A stretch of 33,243 nucleotides of DNA from Pelomyxa schiedti (lineage: Eukaryota > Evosea > Pelobiontida > Pelomyxidae). The position numbers were made by a program, and so were the translations under genes. Shown in pieces: positions 21,565 to 32,874 of the stretch (position 1 is its first letter; the number at the start of each line of letters is the position of its first letter). A model generated the notes under the pieces. The model saw nothing but the letters and a program-made list of their open reading frames with translations. It had not been told where the DNA came from and searched no databases. The DNA is taken from assembly GCA_020536535.1 (NCBI GenBank), contig JAHLWZ010000984.1, forward strand, positions 1 through 33,243, read 5' to 3'.

Positions 21565-24090
21565 TTATTCAGCGGAAGGGACAATAGGTGGCTGTTGCTG
21601 TTGTTGCTGAGCCAGTTGTGCTCGCTGTTGTAGTACAAGCAATACTTGTTGCTGTTGTTGCTTTTGGGCATAGTCCAGTTCACTCGTAAGAGCGAGGCTA
21701 CGCCGAAGATTTGAGCATGCAGCAAGAACGCAATCCTTCATGAATGTAAGTGGAATACCTATGTGGGTGAAGTTAGTGTACAGGTATTGGGGAATGATGA
21801 CAAACCGTCGCCGGCCGGAACACAGCTGCGGCAGCACCATACAAAGTCTAGGAGGTAGGTTTTGAGTATGTGGGCGAGGGAGTCTATGAAAGCGGTTGAC
21901 TTCTTGATGTCGATGCTGCCTAGGGCACACCATTCTGCAAATACAGTCCGGCTTCCTTTTTTAGAGCCGGAACCTGATGCGGAGCCAAATGCATTGAGAA
22001 ATGATGCCGCCCGGTTTGACTCATATTCGGCAATTTGAGGACCAGTAAGTTCATCTTCAACGCACTTGGTGAGTTTTCCTATCCACTCTACAATTCTGGG
22101 CATTGCTGTGGTGCTGAGGAGTGGGTACCCAGGTTCGTTCCGGGCCGTAATTTCCCAAACATGGCTGGGGAATGTCATGGGGTGGGAGTCGGTTTTATTG
22201 TTTGATGTCTCACTATTGGTGGAGGATGTTGTTGTGGATGTAGCAGAGGTGCTGTCAGTACCCCCGATTTCTGCGGTCTCTGTTGATCCAGAGGAATAGC
22301 TCAATAAAAATTCAATCTCGTCCTCAGCTTCCACATCTTTGGCTCCATTTTCCCCAACAAAAACCGTTTTCCTTGTCTCATTCATGCTCGAAGTGAAATG
22401 TAGTATCTTTTTTGAAATTAGATAGAGGTAGTTGTAATTACTAATTTCTCACCTCTTCCAGCCTTCTAGCTTGTCTCGGAGTAAGCACACAGGCTAGGTG
22501 TTCTGGTTGCAATATTTTCGGGGGATTTTCTGCCAGATAGGCATTCAAGCGGATCCGTACTTCCCTCACCCATACTGCAGCTAAGTGTTGTACGAGGTGA
22601 CATTTATCCAAAGATATATCCTTTTCACCGCACGTAAGAAGAAACTTGTGCATCAGCTTTTCATAGAGGTATCGGCTCTTGATTTGCTGTTGTAGCTGTG
22701 CAGCTGCAGAAACGGGTGCTGTGGAGTTAAGATCAGCGGTGACAAAAGCGATGATCTCTTCATGAGAGGCTGTTGGAGGGAGTACATGGTCAGCTTTTGT
22801 AGTGTGACGGGCTACAAGTACAATCTTCATTTCATTGAGAGGGTAGGGTTGCACTGTGGATGAATTAGTTCTTTTATCCGGTGAGGAGCGCGTTTGTCTA
22901 GCTCTTTTTGTCTGTCTGATTGGCCGTCTCCTGGGTGGAGATGGTTCTGGGGAAGGTGATAGTTCCTGTTGGGTCTGGGGCTCATTTTTTTGTTGTTCTT
23001 GTTGCTGTATAACCCTCTGCAAACCTGGTTGGAGAGCTTGTTGTAACACTTTCTGCAAATGCTCCGGATCCGGTACATTAGATTGCTGCGATTGGGATTG
23101 AAACATTGCCTGCGCCTGCGCTTGTTGTTGTTGAAGTTGAAGCAATTGCTGTTGCTGCTGCCACTGTTCTATTTGGAGGAGAAACTGCTTTTGCTGTAGT
23201 GCACCAACGTCGACTTGTTGTTGCATCTGCATGTTTTGCAAGGGAAGGGGTTGAATGGGGTTTGAGGGTTGCATTGTCTGCTGCACGTGAATTTGTGGAG
23301 CTAATTGTTGTTGTATCGGTTGAGCGAGTTGTTGTGGGAGCTGCTGGGGGATCTGTTGCTGGAGTTGTCGCATCTGCAACTGTTGGAGTTGTTGTTGCTG
23401 TTGCTGTAGCCTTTGCTGGATTTGTTGTTGTTGCTGTTGGAGTTGGTGTTGTTGGAGTTGTTGCTGCTGATGCTGGAGCTGTTGCTGCTCCAATTGCCTC
23501 TGGTCGAGTTGTTGAATGTCCAGCTGGTGTTGCTGTTCTTGCTTCACAGTTTGTTGCTGCATTTGGTTTTGTAGGTTGTAAATTTGTTGGATAGGCATGA
23601 AGTTGGGGCCTTGTTGCATTGGCGGTTGTTGTTGCAACTGAAGTAGCTGCTGTAGCTCTACCTGTAACTGGTCTGGAACCTGTTGCCTATTGTCTGTAGC
23701 TCCCCCAGCAAGGATTAAGTGAGAAAGTAGGTCCCTCTTCTGTGCGTATTCAGCCTGCTGAGCAGCATCATAGTTAGGAGTAGGTCCCTGCTGCTGAGCC
23801 AGCATCAATAACCGGGAAGAATCCGAGATAGTGGCTGCTCCAGGAGGGTTATTGCTAGGGTCACCAACAACAAGGCCACCAATCCCAGTTCCACCCATTC
23901 CATTACCAATTCCACCACCCATCACCATACTTGCTGCCATTTGTTGTTGTTGTTGAGGAGGAACAATGGTGTTGTTAGTAGTAGGGAGGAAGCCTGGGAT
24001 TTCCTCCGGCTTGATTCTTATTCCCGCGGAAGGGACAGTGCATTCCATAGTCTTTTGTCCTTGTGCCACAAGTTGGAAATTCGTATTCAT
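21565..24090 (-). CDS. Glutamine-rich protein, probably a nuclear co-regulator
   Basis: Three exons (24090-22453, 22406-21806, 21758-21565) join in phase with introns of 46 and 47 nt, giving 810 residues. Residues about 45-375 are dominated by Gln with Leu, Met and Pro, in the style of Mediator or SAGA/TFIID co-activators. A basic cluster follows (RRRPIRQTKRARQTR), which could be a nuclear signal. Then come helical, non-repetitive regions (LYEKLMHKFLLTCGEKD, LVQHLAAVWVREVRIRLNAY) and, in exon 2, an acidic and Ser/Thr-rich stretch plus another helical part (MPRIVEWIGKLTKCVEDEL). The C terminus returns to poly-Gln. I do not recognise a named family. A role in transcription is inferred from composition only. 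The gene is divergent from the seven-TM gene and lies 157 bases upstream of the TRIM-PARP start. Confidence 0.8.
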
Positions 24091-24570
24091 CTGTTGTGAA
24101 GAGTCGTCGGGGCGATTAGAAGTGAATAAATTTTTTTCGTCGGCGGCGGACTTACGCGAGAGGAACTTTTTTGTTTGTTTCGGTTTTTTTTTGTCGCCGC
24201 GGCGTAGAGTAAAAACAATGCCGAGCCGCGGCTGCGTGATGTTTTTGTGCTTGCTTTTTGCTTTTTTTCGAAATTATAAATAGGAAATGTCATTTTCCAC
24301 AACACTCACCGTTAGCAGGACAGTGATGCCACCCGTTGACAAGTACTAGTCACTGCGTGTTTGGTTCTTTTTAATATGTCTGTGGATCAAGAATCTGAAC
24401 ATGAATGAGGCCTGAGCTAGCAGATACCAGATCATGGGCGTCGTCTTTCCAACTCACAGTGGCATCTCTATTTGCCTGCTTGTCATCGTACTATGTCTCG
24501 ACACACATACCAGCCAAAAAAACCAAGAAAATAACAATCGGCAGTGAGAAGAGATCGGATCTCGTGTCTG
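24091..24570. promoter_or_regulatory. Divergent promoter region with a TATA-like box
   Basis: These 480 bases separate two divergently read genes and carry no supported ORF. TATAAATAG lies at 24275-24283 on the + strand, the only consensus-like TATA in the gap. It is 288 bases from the + strand ATG and 185 from the - strand ATG. Short T-runs and a GC-rich CGCCGCGGCG element (24194-24203) are also present. Which gene the box serves cannot be told. Confidence 0.4.
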
Positions 24571-25956
24571 ATGGATCGGCCAAAGGGCACTACGGCAGTC
24601 GCTGGTGTGGTTGTGGCTGTGGTTGTTGGGTGTCTGTTGTGTGGGAGATCTGATGCGAGCGGCGTCGGAAACAACGGGCCGTCGACGACGCAGTCGTTCT
24701 GGTTCTCTTTCCCTGACTGGATGCCAAACTGCCCGCCGTCGATCGGAGGCTACCACTACGTCAGCAGCACCGTTGTATCATTTTTGGTCTTTCTGGTGTG
24801 CGGCGCCTTGGCCATCATTACTGTCATCAAATACCACGGGGTCAAGCTGCAACGCACAATGCACAAGCCTCCTGGCGTGAGCAACACTATGTGGATTTCG
24901 TTTTTCCTTTCCTTTGGTACATGGTATGCACACTAGTATTCTTTCTTTCTTTTTTTTATGCTGGAACCACACCGGCACCTTCTCAACACTTTTTTACAGC
25001 GCTGCCTTCCGCGGGTTGTTGCTGTGCTTTGGATATGGCCATGACGCATTACTCACGGCTCTTAAAGTGATTGAGAGCGTATGCTTATGCACTTCAGGAC
25101 TATTTATTTCTCTTGCTGTTGACTATCAAAGAAGATTTAAGTCGAGCCGTATCTTAATACAACTTTAATTTGTTACTCACACCATCTAGACCTTACTCAG
25201 ACAAGAGTTGATCCGCGTAAAGGCCGCATCAATGAGGCTAAGCCCCTTCTTTCCTACAATAGACATATTGTGGATATGCCTTGCAACCTGAGGTGTCAAT
25301 GCCCTGTGTGGACCGAAGTGGTATTTGTACTGATTATGTTGCAGTTCTTGGTTGTACTTCTGTTCCTCCTTGCGTAAGTGGCACCGCCTCAATACTATTT
25401 ATTATTGAACTATGTAGGGCTGAGTTAGACAGCAAGGGGTATTACGTTGTATTTTTAATATCGCTAACCTTGGAGTTCCTTCCAATTGGTACCATTGTCA
25501 AATTTGTTAACCGCTAAAGAGCCTTTTAGTTATTGTGACGATTGTACTACTTGTGCAGCGGCCAGTGGCCCTTGGACCATCGATAGCATCAAGAATATTT
25601 CTTGGAGTGGGCATATTATTTGTAATAGTTACTACCGCACCAGCTTTCACCTGGGCTTTGGTTCTACCTCGTACTTCCCGGTTATCCCTCTCCAAGTCTT
25701 ACAAACCGCAGATCATTGTATTGAGATCTTCTCTGCTATGAGTTGGTTTGATATTATTAACCTTGGGGCGATTCCGGGCCTCTTGTTCCTCTTTATATTT
25801 GTACGGGCAGAGTACTACCGGCAGCAGAAAGAATATATCTGGCATTTCGTCACGTTTGGACAGGTTGAAACAACACCACTAACACAAACAACCCACAACA
25901 CCCCAAACAACTCCGGTAACCCAAACAACAACCTTCCCAATAATGAGGGAGGATAG
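24571..25956 (+). CDS. Signal-peptide, seven-transmembrane protein
   Basis: Six exons (24571-24923, 25000-25148, 25190-25373, 25418-25488, 25530-25670, 25712-25956) keep phase, giving 380 residues. An N-terminal hydrophobic segment (AVAGVVVAVVVGCLLCG) reads as a signal peptide. It is followed by a short lumenal or external part with two Trp and one Cys. Seven hydrophobic segments then follow: STVVSFLVFLVCGALAIITV; WISFFLSFGTCAAFRGLLLC; a third around ALKVIESVCLCTSGLFISLA; VVFVLIMLQFLVVLLFLLA; YYVVFLISLTLEFLPIVIVT; FLGVGILFVIVTTAPAFTWA; and IINLGAIPGLLFLFIFV. The tail is charged, then Asn/Thr/Pro-rich. The layout is that of a GPCR-like or TOM1/TOM3-like receptor, but I see no diagnostic family motif. 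The start at 24571 is the first ATG before the signal segment. Confidence 0.82.
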
Positions 25957-26242
25957 TGAGGGTTTCTCAACATCGTTCTCTTATCTTTTCTTTTATCCTT
26001 CTCGCGTCTCATTAGTTTGTTTTGCTGTACCAATGTGCGGTTACGTAAAGTCATTTTTCTCATCTCCAACAGGCTGGATTCCAACCAAAGTACTTTGACT
26101 CACCTGGCATTTCCAGAAAATCCAACCAAGACGAATGAACACTACACCCTTCACAACAGCACACAGTGTCAATTTTGTTTGTGGTAATATAAAACCATCC
26201 ATTGTTTAACAATGTAGTGATGTGGGGATTTTCAGACTTTCT
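25957..26242. other. Convergent intergenic spacer
   Basis: This gap of 286 bases lies between the ends of the seven-TM gene (+) and the first array gene (-). It is AT-rich, with no coding potential, repeat or clear polyadenylation signal that can be assigned. Confidence 0.6.
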
Positions 26243-27536
26243 TTACCTAAGCTGACAATGCAACTGAACAAGTACAATGCCAGAAAGTGTATCACACAAG
26301 TCAACAAGGAGGCATTTGGAAGTATGAGTGTGGCTCTTCTTTGTATCAGTTGCAGTTGTAGTGGTACATCTTTGGCCAGTTGTAGGAACAGCTACAACAA
26401 AAGGGACAAAGCCACAGTTCCTGGGATTCAGTTGAACTTGGTATGCACACATTGGAATGTGACGCAACCTACGTGGGTTGATGAGGTCGGATGAGTGGAA
26501 CACACTCATGGATTCACTGAACAGGTGGTGTGGGCCAAGACTATGCAGAACGGGGACAGATGATGTGTTCAGTACTGTCTCCTTGGTGTTGGTGTTGAAC
26601 AGATACCATAACGGGGGGACGTTGCATCGGTGTAGTGTGTGAAGTGTGTTGTTGATCCAAATGAAATCGTAAGCAGCGGGTGGTGCGCTAATGACCTTGT
26701 CAATGGCCAGTGCGTTGCTCTCAAATGACCTCGGCAAATCCACAATCAGCACCTCAGTCGAGTCATCGGATGCAATACCCTTCATCAGGATGGCTTTGTT
26801 CCCATCAGAATGCAACAGCTTCCCAGCAATAAAGAAGGCCCACGCTCCAGATCGGCTCAGGTGAAGCCTTATCCCGTCGCTCTCATCGTGTGTCAAGCAG
26901 CCATCAGCAAGCCTCCACAGGTACACGCTTGATTCAAAGTGGAAAATGAGCCAGCTTGCATTCATCCCAATCAGCTCGAAGTCCTCTGTAGGAAAATGCG
27001 CCAGGGTCCTCACGCACAACCCATTCCTGCCGGCCACAAACACCGTTTGGCCGTACGAAGCGTCAGGTTCACCAACAAATCCTTCCATCAGGAATGTGTT
27101 CCCATCACCGAATGCGGCATAAATGTTGCTGCAGTCGTAGGGTTTCGACAGGCAGTGGAATGAGCCGCAGTCGACGACGCCAAGCGTTGGTGACTGGCAC
27201 ACCCATAAGTGCACTGCATCGCCCTGATGTCCTGTCATTGTGCACACCCTCCTCGACTCCACAGACATCACCCATTTTTTACCCCACTCCACAAACAATG
27301 GGGCCATAGACACCAAGCAAGAAATTGGTGGTGATGGTATCACTCTGTTGACATTCGGCTCATAAAGATTTATTCATTAATTAATTTGTTCTTATTTAAA
27401 CTCAAGTGAGTGTACACCCCTCATGTCTGTTTGGTCTTGGGAATACCTACCGACCGTCATTTGAAAAATGAGTTATGGGAGCGCACGCGACGGCGATGAA
27501 CTGGTCCTTGGCCGACAACACCGCCGAAACGCTCAT
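26243..27536 (-). CDS. Array gene 1: probable beta-propeller-like protein
   Basis: There are two exons, 27536-27451 and 27344-26243, with an intron of 106 nt, giving 395 residues. Exon 1 codes the family signature MSVSAVLSAKDQFIAVACAP. Exon 2 starts near PPISCLVSMAPLFVEWGKKW. Repeated strand-like segments follow: VMSVESRRVCT, PTLGVVDCGSF, YAAFGDGNTFLMEG, SVYLWRLADGCLTHDESDG, EVLIVDLPRSFES, FIWINNTLHTLH, FNTNTKETV and SVFHSSDL. The alternation of short hydrophobic strands with turns and xLWRL / VFNTNTK motifs suggests a WD40-like or other beta-propeller fold, but no canonical WD repeats are seen. The C terminus has a His/Thr-rich insertion (about residues 350-370) that is shorter or different in the paralogues. 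Function unknown. Confidence 0.85.
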
Positions 27537-27611
27537 TGATTGTTCTTGGAAAACGTTGTTTATTTGATTGTCCAAAAAAAACATCCAGTTCTTTTTTGCT
27601 TGTTTTTTTTT

Positions 27612-28694
27612 CTAGGGCTGACAATGCAAGCTGGCAAGTGCAATTCCAGAAATGGTATCACACAAAACGACGCGGGTGTGGTTCGTTGCATTTTCTGTAT
27701 CCGTCGTTGGTGCAGGAACCGCCACAGGAACAAACCCACAGTTTGCAGGCTGAAGGTGAATGGGAAGGTGATGGACACAACAGGGAGTGGTGAGGTCTGA
27801 TGAATGGAACACACTCATCACTTCACATTTGTCAACGAGGCACAGGTGGTGTGGACCAAGGCTTTGGTGATAGGAGGACGGAAACGAAAATGTGTGCAAT
27901 GTTTCCTTTGTGTTGGTGTTGAACACATACACCATGGACGGGGACTCCATGACCAAGTGTACTGTGTGCAGTGTGTTGTTGATCCAGATGGAATCGAAAG
28001 CTGCAGGTGGTGTGCTCAGAACCTTATCAATTACCAGTGTCTTGCTCTCAAATGTTCTCAGTAAGTCTACAAACAGTATCTCAGACGAAACCTCGTTACC
28101 CTTCATCAGGATGGCTTTGTTCAAGTCAGAATGCAACAGGTTCCCACCAAAGAACAACCACAGTGCTCCAACCTCAGATAGGCCCAACCTTCCCACCAGT
28201 CTCCCATCGCTCTCCTCCTTTGTCAAACAGCCATCAGCAAGCCTCCACAGGTACAGTCCTTCGTCGAAGTAAAGGAATAGCCAGTTTGCATTCATGCCAA
28301 TTAGTAGGGAGTCATCAGAGCGAGCTCCAACATCACTGAATGCAGCATAAATGTGAGTGATAGACTGAGCTTCTGGGCAAACAAATGAACCACAGTCAAC
28401 GACACCCAGTGTTGGTGACACATTAACCCATAAGTGCACGCTATCCTTTCCTTTTACAGTGCACACCCTCCTTGATTCCACAGACATCACCCATCTTTTT
28501 CCCCACTCCACAAGCAATGATGGGATGGACGCCAAGTGGCAAATTGGGGGTCTGACGTTTTCATCGTTACTCCCGTTTCTATTAGTTATTTCTTATGTCT
28601 TCGTTCACCTGTTGCCACTGGAAGAGTGAGTTATGGGAGCGCACGCGACGGCGACGAACTGGTCCTTGGCCTTCAACAACGCTGATACGCTCAT
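27612..28694 (-). CDS. Array gene 2: shorter paralogue with an internal deletion
   Basis: There are two exons, 28694-28609 and 28551-27612, with an intron of 57 nt, giving 341 residues. Exon 1 reads MSVSALLKAKDQFVAVACAP and the core FVEWGKKW motif is LVEWGKRW. Against genes 1, 3, 4 and 5 it lacks about 45 residues. After IYAAFSD the sequence jumps to VGARSDDSLLIGMNANW, missing the GNTFLMEG...VRTLA segment that corresponds to roughly one structural unit. The frame is kept, so the shorter protein may be functional. The start lies 55 bases downstream, in transcription order, of the stop of array gene 3. Confidence 0.83.
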
Positions 28695-28749
28695 TCTTTT
28701 GATTGTTCGAGAAAAAAACATGTTGGAAAAGCCTCCTCTTGTTACATCA

Positions 28750-30051
28750 TCAAAGTTGACAATGCAAGCGAGCAAGAACAACTCCAGAAATGGCATCAGA
28801 TAAATCAAGTATCACGCACTTGGAGGTGTGAGTGTGGTTCCATGCCATTTCTGCAGCTGCAGTAGTGGGGGGAACAATCACAGGAACAAAGCCACCATAA
28901 GTGGGTTGAAGTTGAACTGGTAATGCACCCACTGCAAGGTGATGGACACGGCAGGGTGTTGTGAGGTCTGAGGAATGGAACACACTCATCACTTGGCTTG
29001 TGTCAACGAAGTAGAGGTGGTGTGGACCAAGGTTGTGGCCATAGTAGGGTGGGCACGAGAACGTGTGCACTATCTCCTTTGTGTTGGTGTTGAACACACG
29101 ATACGACGAGGCCAACAGTGCAAAGTGCAATGTGTGAAGCGTGTTGTTGATCCAAAAACAATCGCAACCTGCAACTGGTGTGATAATGACCTTGTCAATG
29201 ACCAGTGTCTTGCTCTCAAATGTCCTCAGTAAATCCACAATAATGACATCAGTAGAGGAATCAGTACCCTTCCTCAGGATGGCCTTGTGCACATCAGAAT
29301 GCAACAGGTTCCCACCGAGAAAAAAGGCCCCACCCAGAACCACCTTAATCCCATCACTCTCATCATCTGTCAAGCAGCCATCAACAAGCCTCCACAGGTA
29401 CACCTCTCCATGGAAGTAAAAGATCATCCAGTTCGCATTCAGCCCAACCAGTGAGAAGTCTTCCTCTGCGTGAACTTGTGGGAAAAATGCCAGGGTCCTC
29501 ACATACAGTCCACTCCTGTTAGCCACAAATATCCATGGGCCCGTTGTGGCAATCGGATCATCAGGGTCACCAGAGTTGTATCCTTCCATCAGGAAGGTAT
29601 TCCCCTCACTGAATGCGGCGTAAATGTGACTGTAACAGTATTTGGCCGGGCAGTTGAATGAACCGCAGCCAACGACACCCAGTGTTGGCGACACCAGCAC
29701 CCATAAGTGCCAACAAATCCCACCGCGCTCCTTTCCTTGTACAGTGCACACCCTCCTGGATTCCACAGACATCACCCATTTTTTACCCCACTCAACCAAC
29801 AGTGATGGTATCGATGCGAATTGACAAATCGGTGGTGGTGGTATCACTCTGTTGCACATGTGCATTTACATTAGACTCATTTCTATGCCTATTATTGTTG
29901 TGTTTTATTTATTTCGACTACGGGTCACGAAAATGTTCCCATTGTATTGTTGTTGAAATACCCACCGTCCATCATTAGAAAAGCGAGTTATGGGAGCGCA
30001 TGCAACGGCAACAAACTGGTCCTTTGCCTTCAACACCACAGAAACACTCAT
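28750..30051 (-). CDS. Array gene 3: probable beta-propeller-like protein
   Basis: There are two exons, 30051-29966 and 29848-28750, with an intron of 117 nt, giving 394 residues. Exon 1 is MSVSVVLKAKDQFVAVACAP, and the family core LVEWGKKWVMSVESRRVCTV begins about residue 45. The protein carries the full set of units, including GNTFLMEG and IFVANRSGLYVRTLA, WRLVDGCLTDDESDG, ILRKGTDSSTDVIIVDLL, WINNTLHTLH and VFNTNTKEIVHTF. It ends ...LARLHCQL like most members. No signal peptide or membrane segment is visible, so it is probably cytosolic or nuclear. Function unknown. Confidence 0.85.
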
Positions 30052-30139
30052 TGACGGATTCTGAGAAAAAAATCAAGCGAACAACAGTTTGCAGCCAAAG
30101 GAATGCCTCATAACACCAAAAAACAGTGTTGTTACTTTC

Positions 30140-31348
30140 TTAGCAGAGCCCACAATGCAGGTGAACAAGAACAACTCCAGAAATTGTGTCTGCTAAACCA
30201 AGTATCGTGCAGTTGGTGGGGTTGGTGTGACATGCAATGTTGCTTGTGGGAACAAAACCACAGTTCCTAGGTCTAAGCATTACCGGCAATGATCCATCTG
30301 GAGGGTGATGGACACAGCAAGGAGTGCTCAGGTCTGACACATGGAACACAGTGACGATCTCGTGGTCAACCTGGCACAGATGCTGGGTACCAAGGTGACA
30401 GATTCTGGCAAACCCATTTGCTGTAAATGTGTGCACAATCTCGTTGGTGTAGGGGTTGAAAACATGCCTCTGGAGACTGATGCCATCATGGGAGTGTAAT
30501 GTGTGCAGTGTGTTGTTGATCCATATGTAATCGAAAACTTCGCTTGGACTGCTAATGACCTTTTCAATGGCTAGTGCCTTACTCTCAAACGTCCTCACCA
30601 AATCAACAAACAGTATCTCACGTGTAACCAGCAAGATAGCTTTGTCCAGATCAAAAGGCAACAGGCTCACACGATGGATAAAGGGATCTCCACCAACCTC
30701 AACTAAACTGCCCTCACCTTCATTGCCTGTCAAACGACCATCAGCAAGCCTCCACATGAACAATGATCCGCGAAGGCAAAGAAGCAACCAGTTTGCGTTC
30801 ATTTCAACCGGTGTGAAGTCACAATCAGGATCTATACATTCTTCTGCCAGTGTCCTCACAACAGACCCATCCCTGTCAGCCACATACACCCATTCTCCAT
30901 CAAGGTGAATAACCCCTTGCATTAGGAATGAGTTCCCATCACTGAAGGCAGCATAAATCCGGTCAAAACGGCCATGTTGTGGAACCCTGAATGCACCACA
31001 GTCAACTACCCCCAGTGTTGGCGACACATTCACCCATAAGTGCGCACAAGCTCCATCGCTGTAGAGTCCCTTTACTGTGCAAACCCTCCTTGATTCCACA
31101 CACATCACCCATTTCTTCCCCCACTCCACAAACAATGATGGATTTGATGTCAACTGACAAATCGGTGGTGGTGAAAGAAAGGCACCACCACCGGCGTCGC
31201 TTTTTCTTCTGTGGATTTGTGTTACTTTGTTTTTTTTCGTTTTGATATGTGTTTTGATGATGGGGGTGGGTGCGTACAAGTGAGTTATGGGAGCGCACGC
31301 AACTGCAACGAACTGGTCCTTGGCCTTCAGCACAGCAAAAACCTCCAT
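30140..31348 (-). CDS. Array gene 4: probable beta-propeller-like protein
   Basis: There are two exons, 31348-31278 and 31208-30140, with an intron of 69 nt (GTACGC...CACAG), giving 379 residues. Exon 1 reads MEVFAVLKAKDQFVAVACAP. The frame is open for 96 bases upstream and also reads through the intron, but the shared exon 1 and the same splice layout in gene 5 favour the ATG at 31348. The family core is LFVEWGKKWVMCVESRRVCT. Units present include NSFLMQG, WVYVADRDGSVVRTLA, LFMWRLADGRLTGNEGEG, EILFVDLVRTFES, WINNTLHTLH and VFNPYTNEIVHTF. Genes 4 and 5 share an RK-x-G insertion at the exon 2 start, so they are sister copies. Confidence 0.85.
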   Translation of the reverse strand: MEVFAVLKAKDQFVAVACAPITHLYAPTPIIKTHIKTKKNKVTQIHRRKSDAGGGAFLSPPPICQLTSNPSLFVEWGKKWVMCVESRRVCTVKGLYSDGACAHLWVNVSPTLGVVDCGAFRVPQHGRFDRIYAAFSDGNSFLMQGVIHLDGEWVYVADRDGSVVRTLAEECIDPDCDFTPVEMNANWLLLCLRGSLFMWRLADGRLTGNEGEGSLVEVGGDPFIHRVSLLPFDLDKAILLVTREILFVDLVRTFESKALAIEKVISSPSEVFDYIWINNTLHTLHSHDGISLQRHVFNPYTNEIVHTFTANGFARICHLGTQHLCQVDHEIVTVFHVSDLSTPCCVHHPPDGSLPVMLRPRNCGFVPTSNIACHTNPTNCTILGLADTISGVVLVHLHCGLC

Positions 31349-31602
31349 CCACCCAGTAAAAACTTGATCTCTTGTTGCCCTGATCTTCTGAGGTGGATCC
31401 TTGTTGGGGACTTTCTCTATTTCGCGTGACGGTGTGCTCCCCATCGTGATGTGCGGTTCGCTTTGTTGGAAAACAAAGCGATTTCAAGGAAGGCCTTTTT
31501 CTGATCAAAAAGTTTAGTGATTACTGGAGGTCCAGAAGAAAAAGTGAAGCTGTGGGAATTGGCTTTCCACAGTGTAAAGCCAGGCAGGATGCCATGTTGT
31601 TC

Positions 31603-32791
31603 TTACAGCTGACAATGCAGGTGAGCAAGTACAACTCCGGAAATGGGGTCAGATAAACAAAGGTCCAGGCATTTGGAGGTGTGAGTGTGGTTCGAAATGT
31701 TGGTTGTGGTACTGCTTGTGGGAACAACCACAGGAACAAAGCCACAGTTTGTAGGTATAAGCCTGACTGGAAAAGAGTCACCTGGAAGGGGAATTACACA
31801 ACAGGGGGTGAAGTCTGATGAATTGAACACTGTCATGGTTTTCTTGCTGTTAATTTGGCACAACTGGTGTGGACCAAGGTAGGTATACATAAAGGAACCT
31901 GGGAGTGATGGGAATTTGTGCACTATTTTTTTGGTGTTGGTGTTGAACACCTGCCATAACGAAGCCTCTTGATCCCAGTGTAATGTGTGCAGTGTATTGT
32001 TGACCCAAATGGACTCAACAGCTCCAGGTGCACCAATAGACTTCTCAATCACCAGGGTCTTGCTCTCAAATGTTCTCACCAAATCAACAAACTGTATCTC
32101 ATCTGGGTACAACAAGATAGCTTTGTCCAAATCAAAAGGAAACATGCTCACACCAAAGATCAAGTGAGATACGTAAACCCCAGTTGAACTCAAATCACTT
32201 TCGTAATCTGGCAAACCACCATCAACTAGCCTCCACAGGCCCAAATCCCCATTGAAGCAAAGAATCAGCCACTTTTCATTCACCCCAATCCAGGTAAAGT
32301 CATCTGAAGGTTCTGTCGTAGATGCCAGGGTCTGCACATGAGACCCACTCCTGTCTACTACAAACACCCATGCACTGCCCACTTTGTGCCCTTCCATCAG
32401 GAATGTGTTCCCGTCACTGAATGCAGCAGAAATGCAAGTGGTGTACCCAGTATCTGGGCACAGGAATGAACCGCAGTCTACAACACCCAGTGTTGGTGAC
32501 ACCAGTACAAATAAGTGCGCACAAGTTCCATTACGCTCCTTTCCTTTTACAGTGCACAACCTCCTTGATTCCACAGACATCACCCATTTTTTCCCCCATT
32601 CAACCAATAATGGTGCCATTGACACAAAACGACAAATCGGTGGTAGCCGCTGAGCAGTAACGACACCAGTTTTTCTTCTGTGCTTGGTTACTTTTTTTTG
32701 GGATTTGTTGTTGGTTGTACGAGTGAGGTACGGGAGCGCAAGCGACGGCAACGAACTGGTCCTTGGCCTTCAGCACAGCAAAAAAGTCCAT
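31603..32791 (-). CDS. Array gene 5: probable beta-propeller-like protein
   Basis: There are two exons, 32791-32721 and 32677-31603, with an intron of 43 nt, giving 381 residues. Exon 1 reads MDFFAVLKAKDQFVAVACAP, and the core is LLVEWGKKWVMSVESRRLCTV. It has the full set of units: GNTFLMEG, WVFVVDRSGSHVQTLA, LGLWRLVDGGLPDYESD, EIQFVDLVRTFES, WVNNTLHTLH, VFNTNTKKIVHKF. It ends VVLAHLHCQL. This is the first gene of the array in transcription order and lies head to head with the gene starting at 32875. The 254-base gap to gene 4 is the longest spacer in the array and shows no ORF of its own. Confidence 0.85.
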
Positions 32792-32874
32792 CACCAAGCG
32801 AGTTACGATAAACAACTTTCTTCACACACAACCAACGACTCAACGACCAAGTAATTAGATACCCGCGCGAAACA
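32792..32874. promoter_or_regulatory. Short divergent promoter gap
   Basis: Only 83 bases separate the start codons of array gene 5 (-) and the partial gene at 32875 (+), so both core promoters or leaders must share this stretch. No TATA box is visible. The placement is inferred from the gene starts alone. Confidence 0.4.

Noticed and set aside
28750-30051. Prokaryotic-style operon with ribosome binding sites in the tandem array
   Set aside because: Every member has a spliced first exon and no Shine-Dalgarno-like pattern. Close spacing alone is not evidence for an operon.
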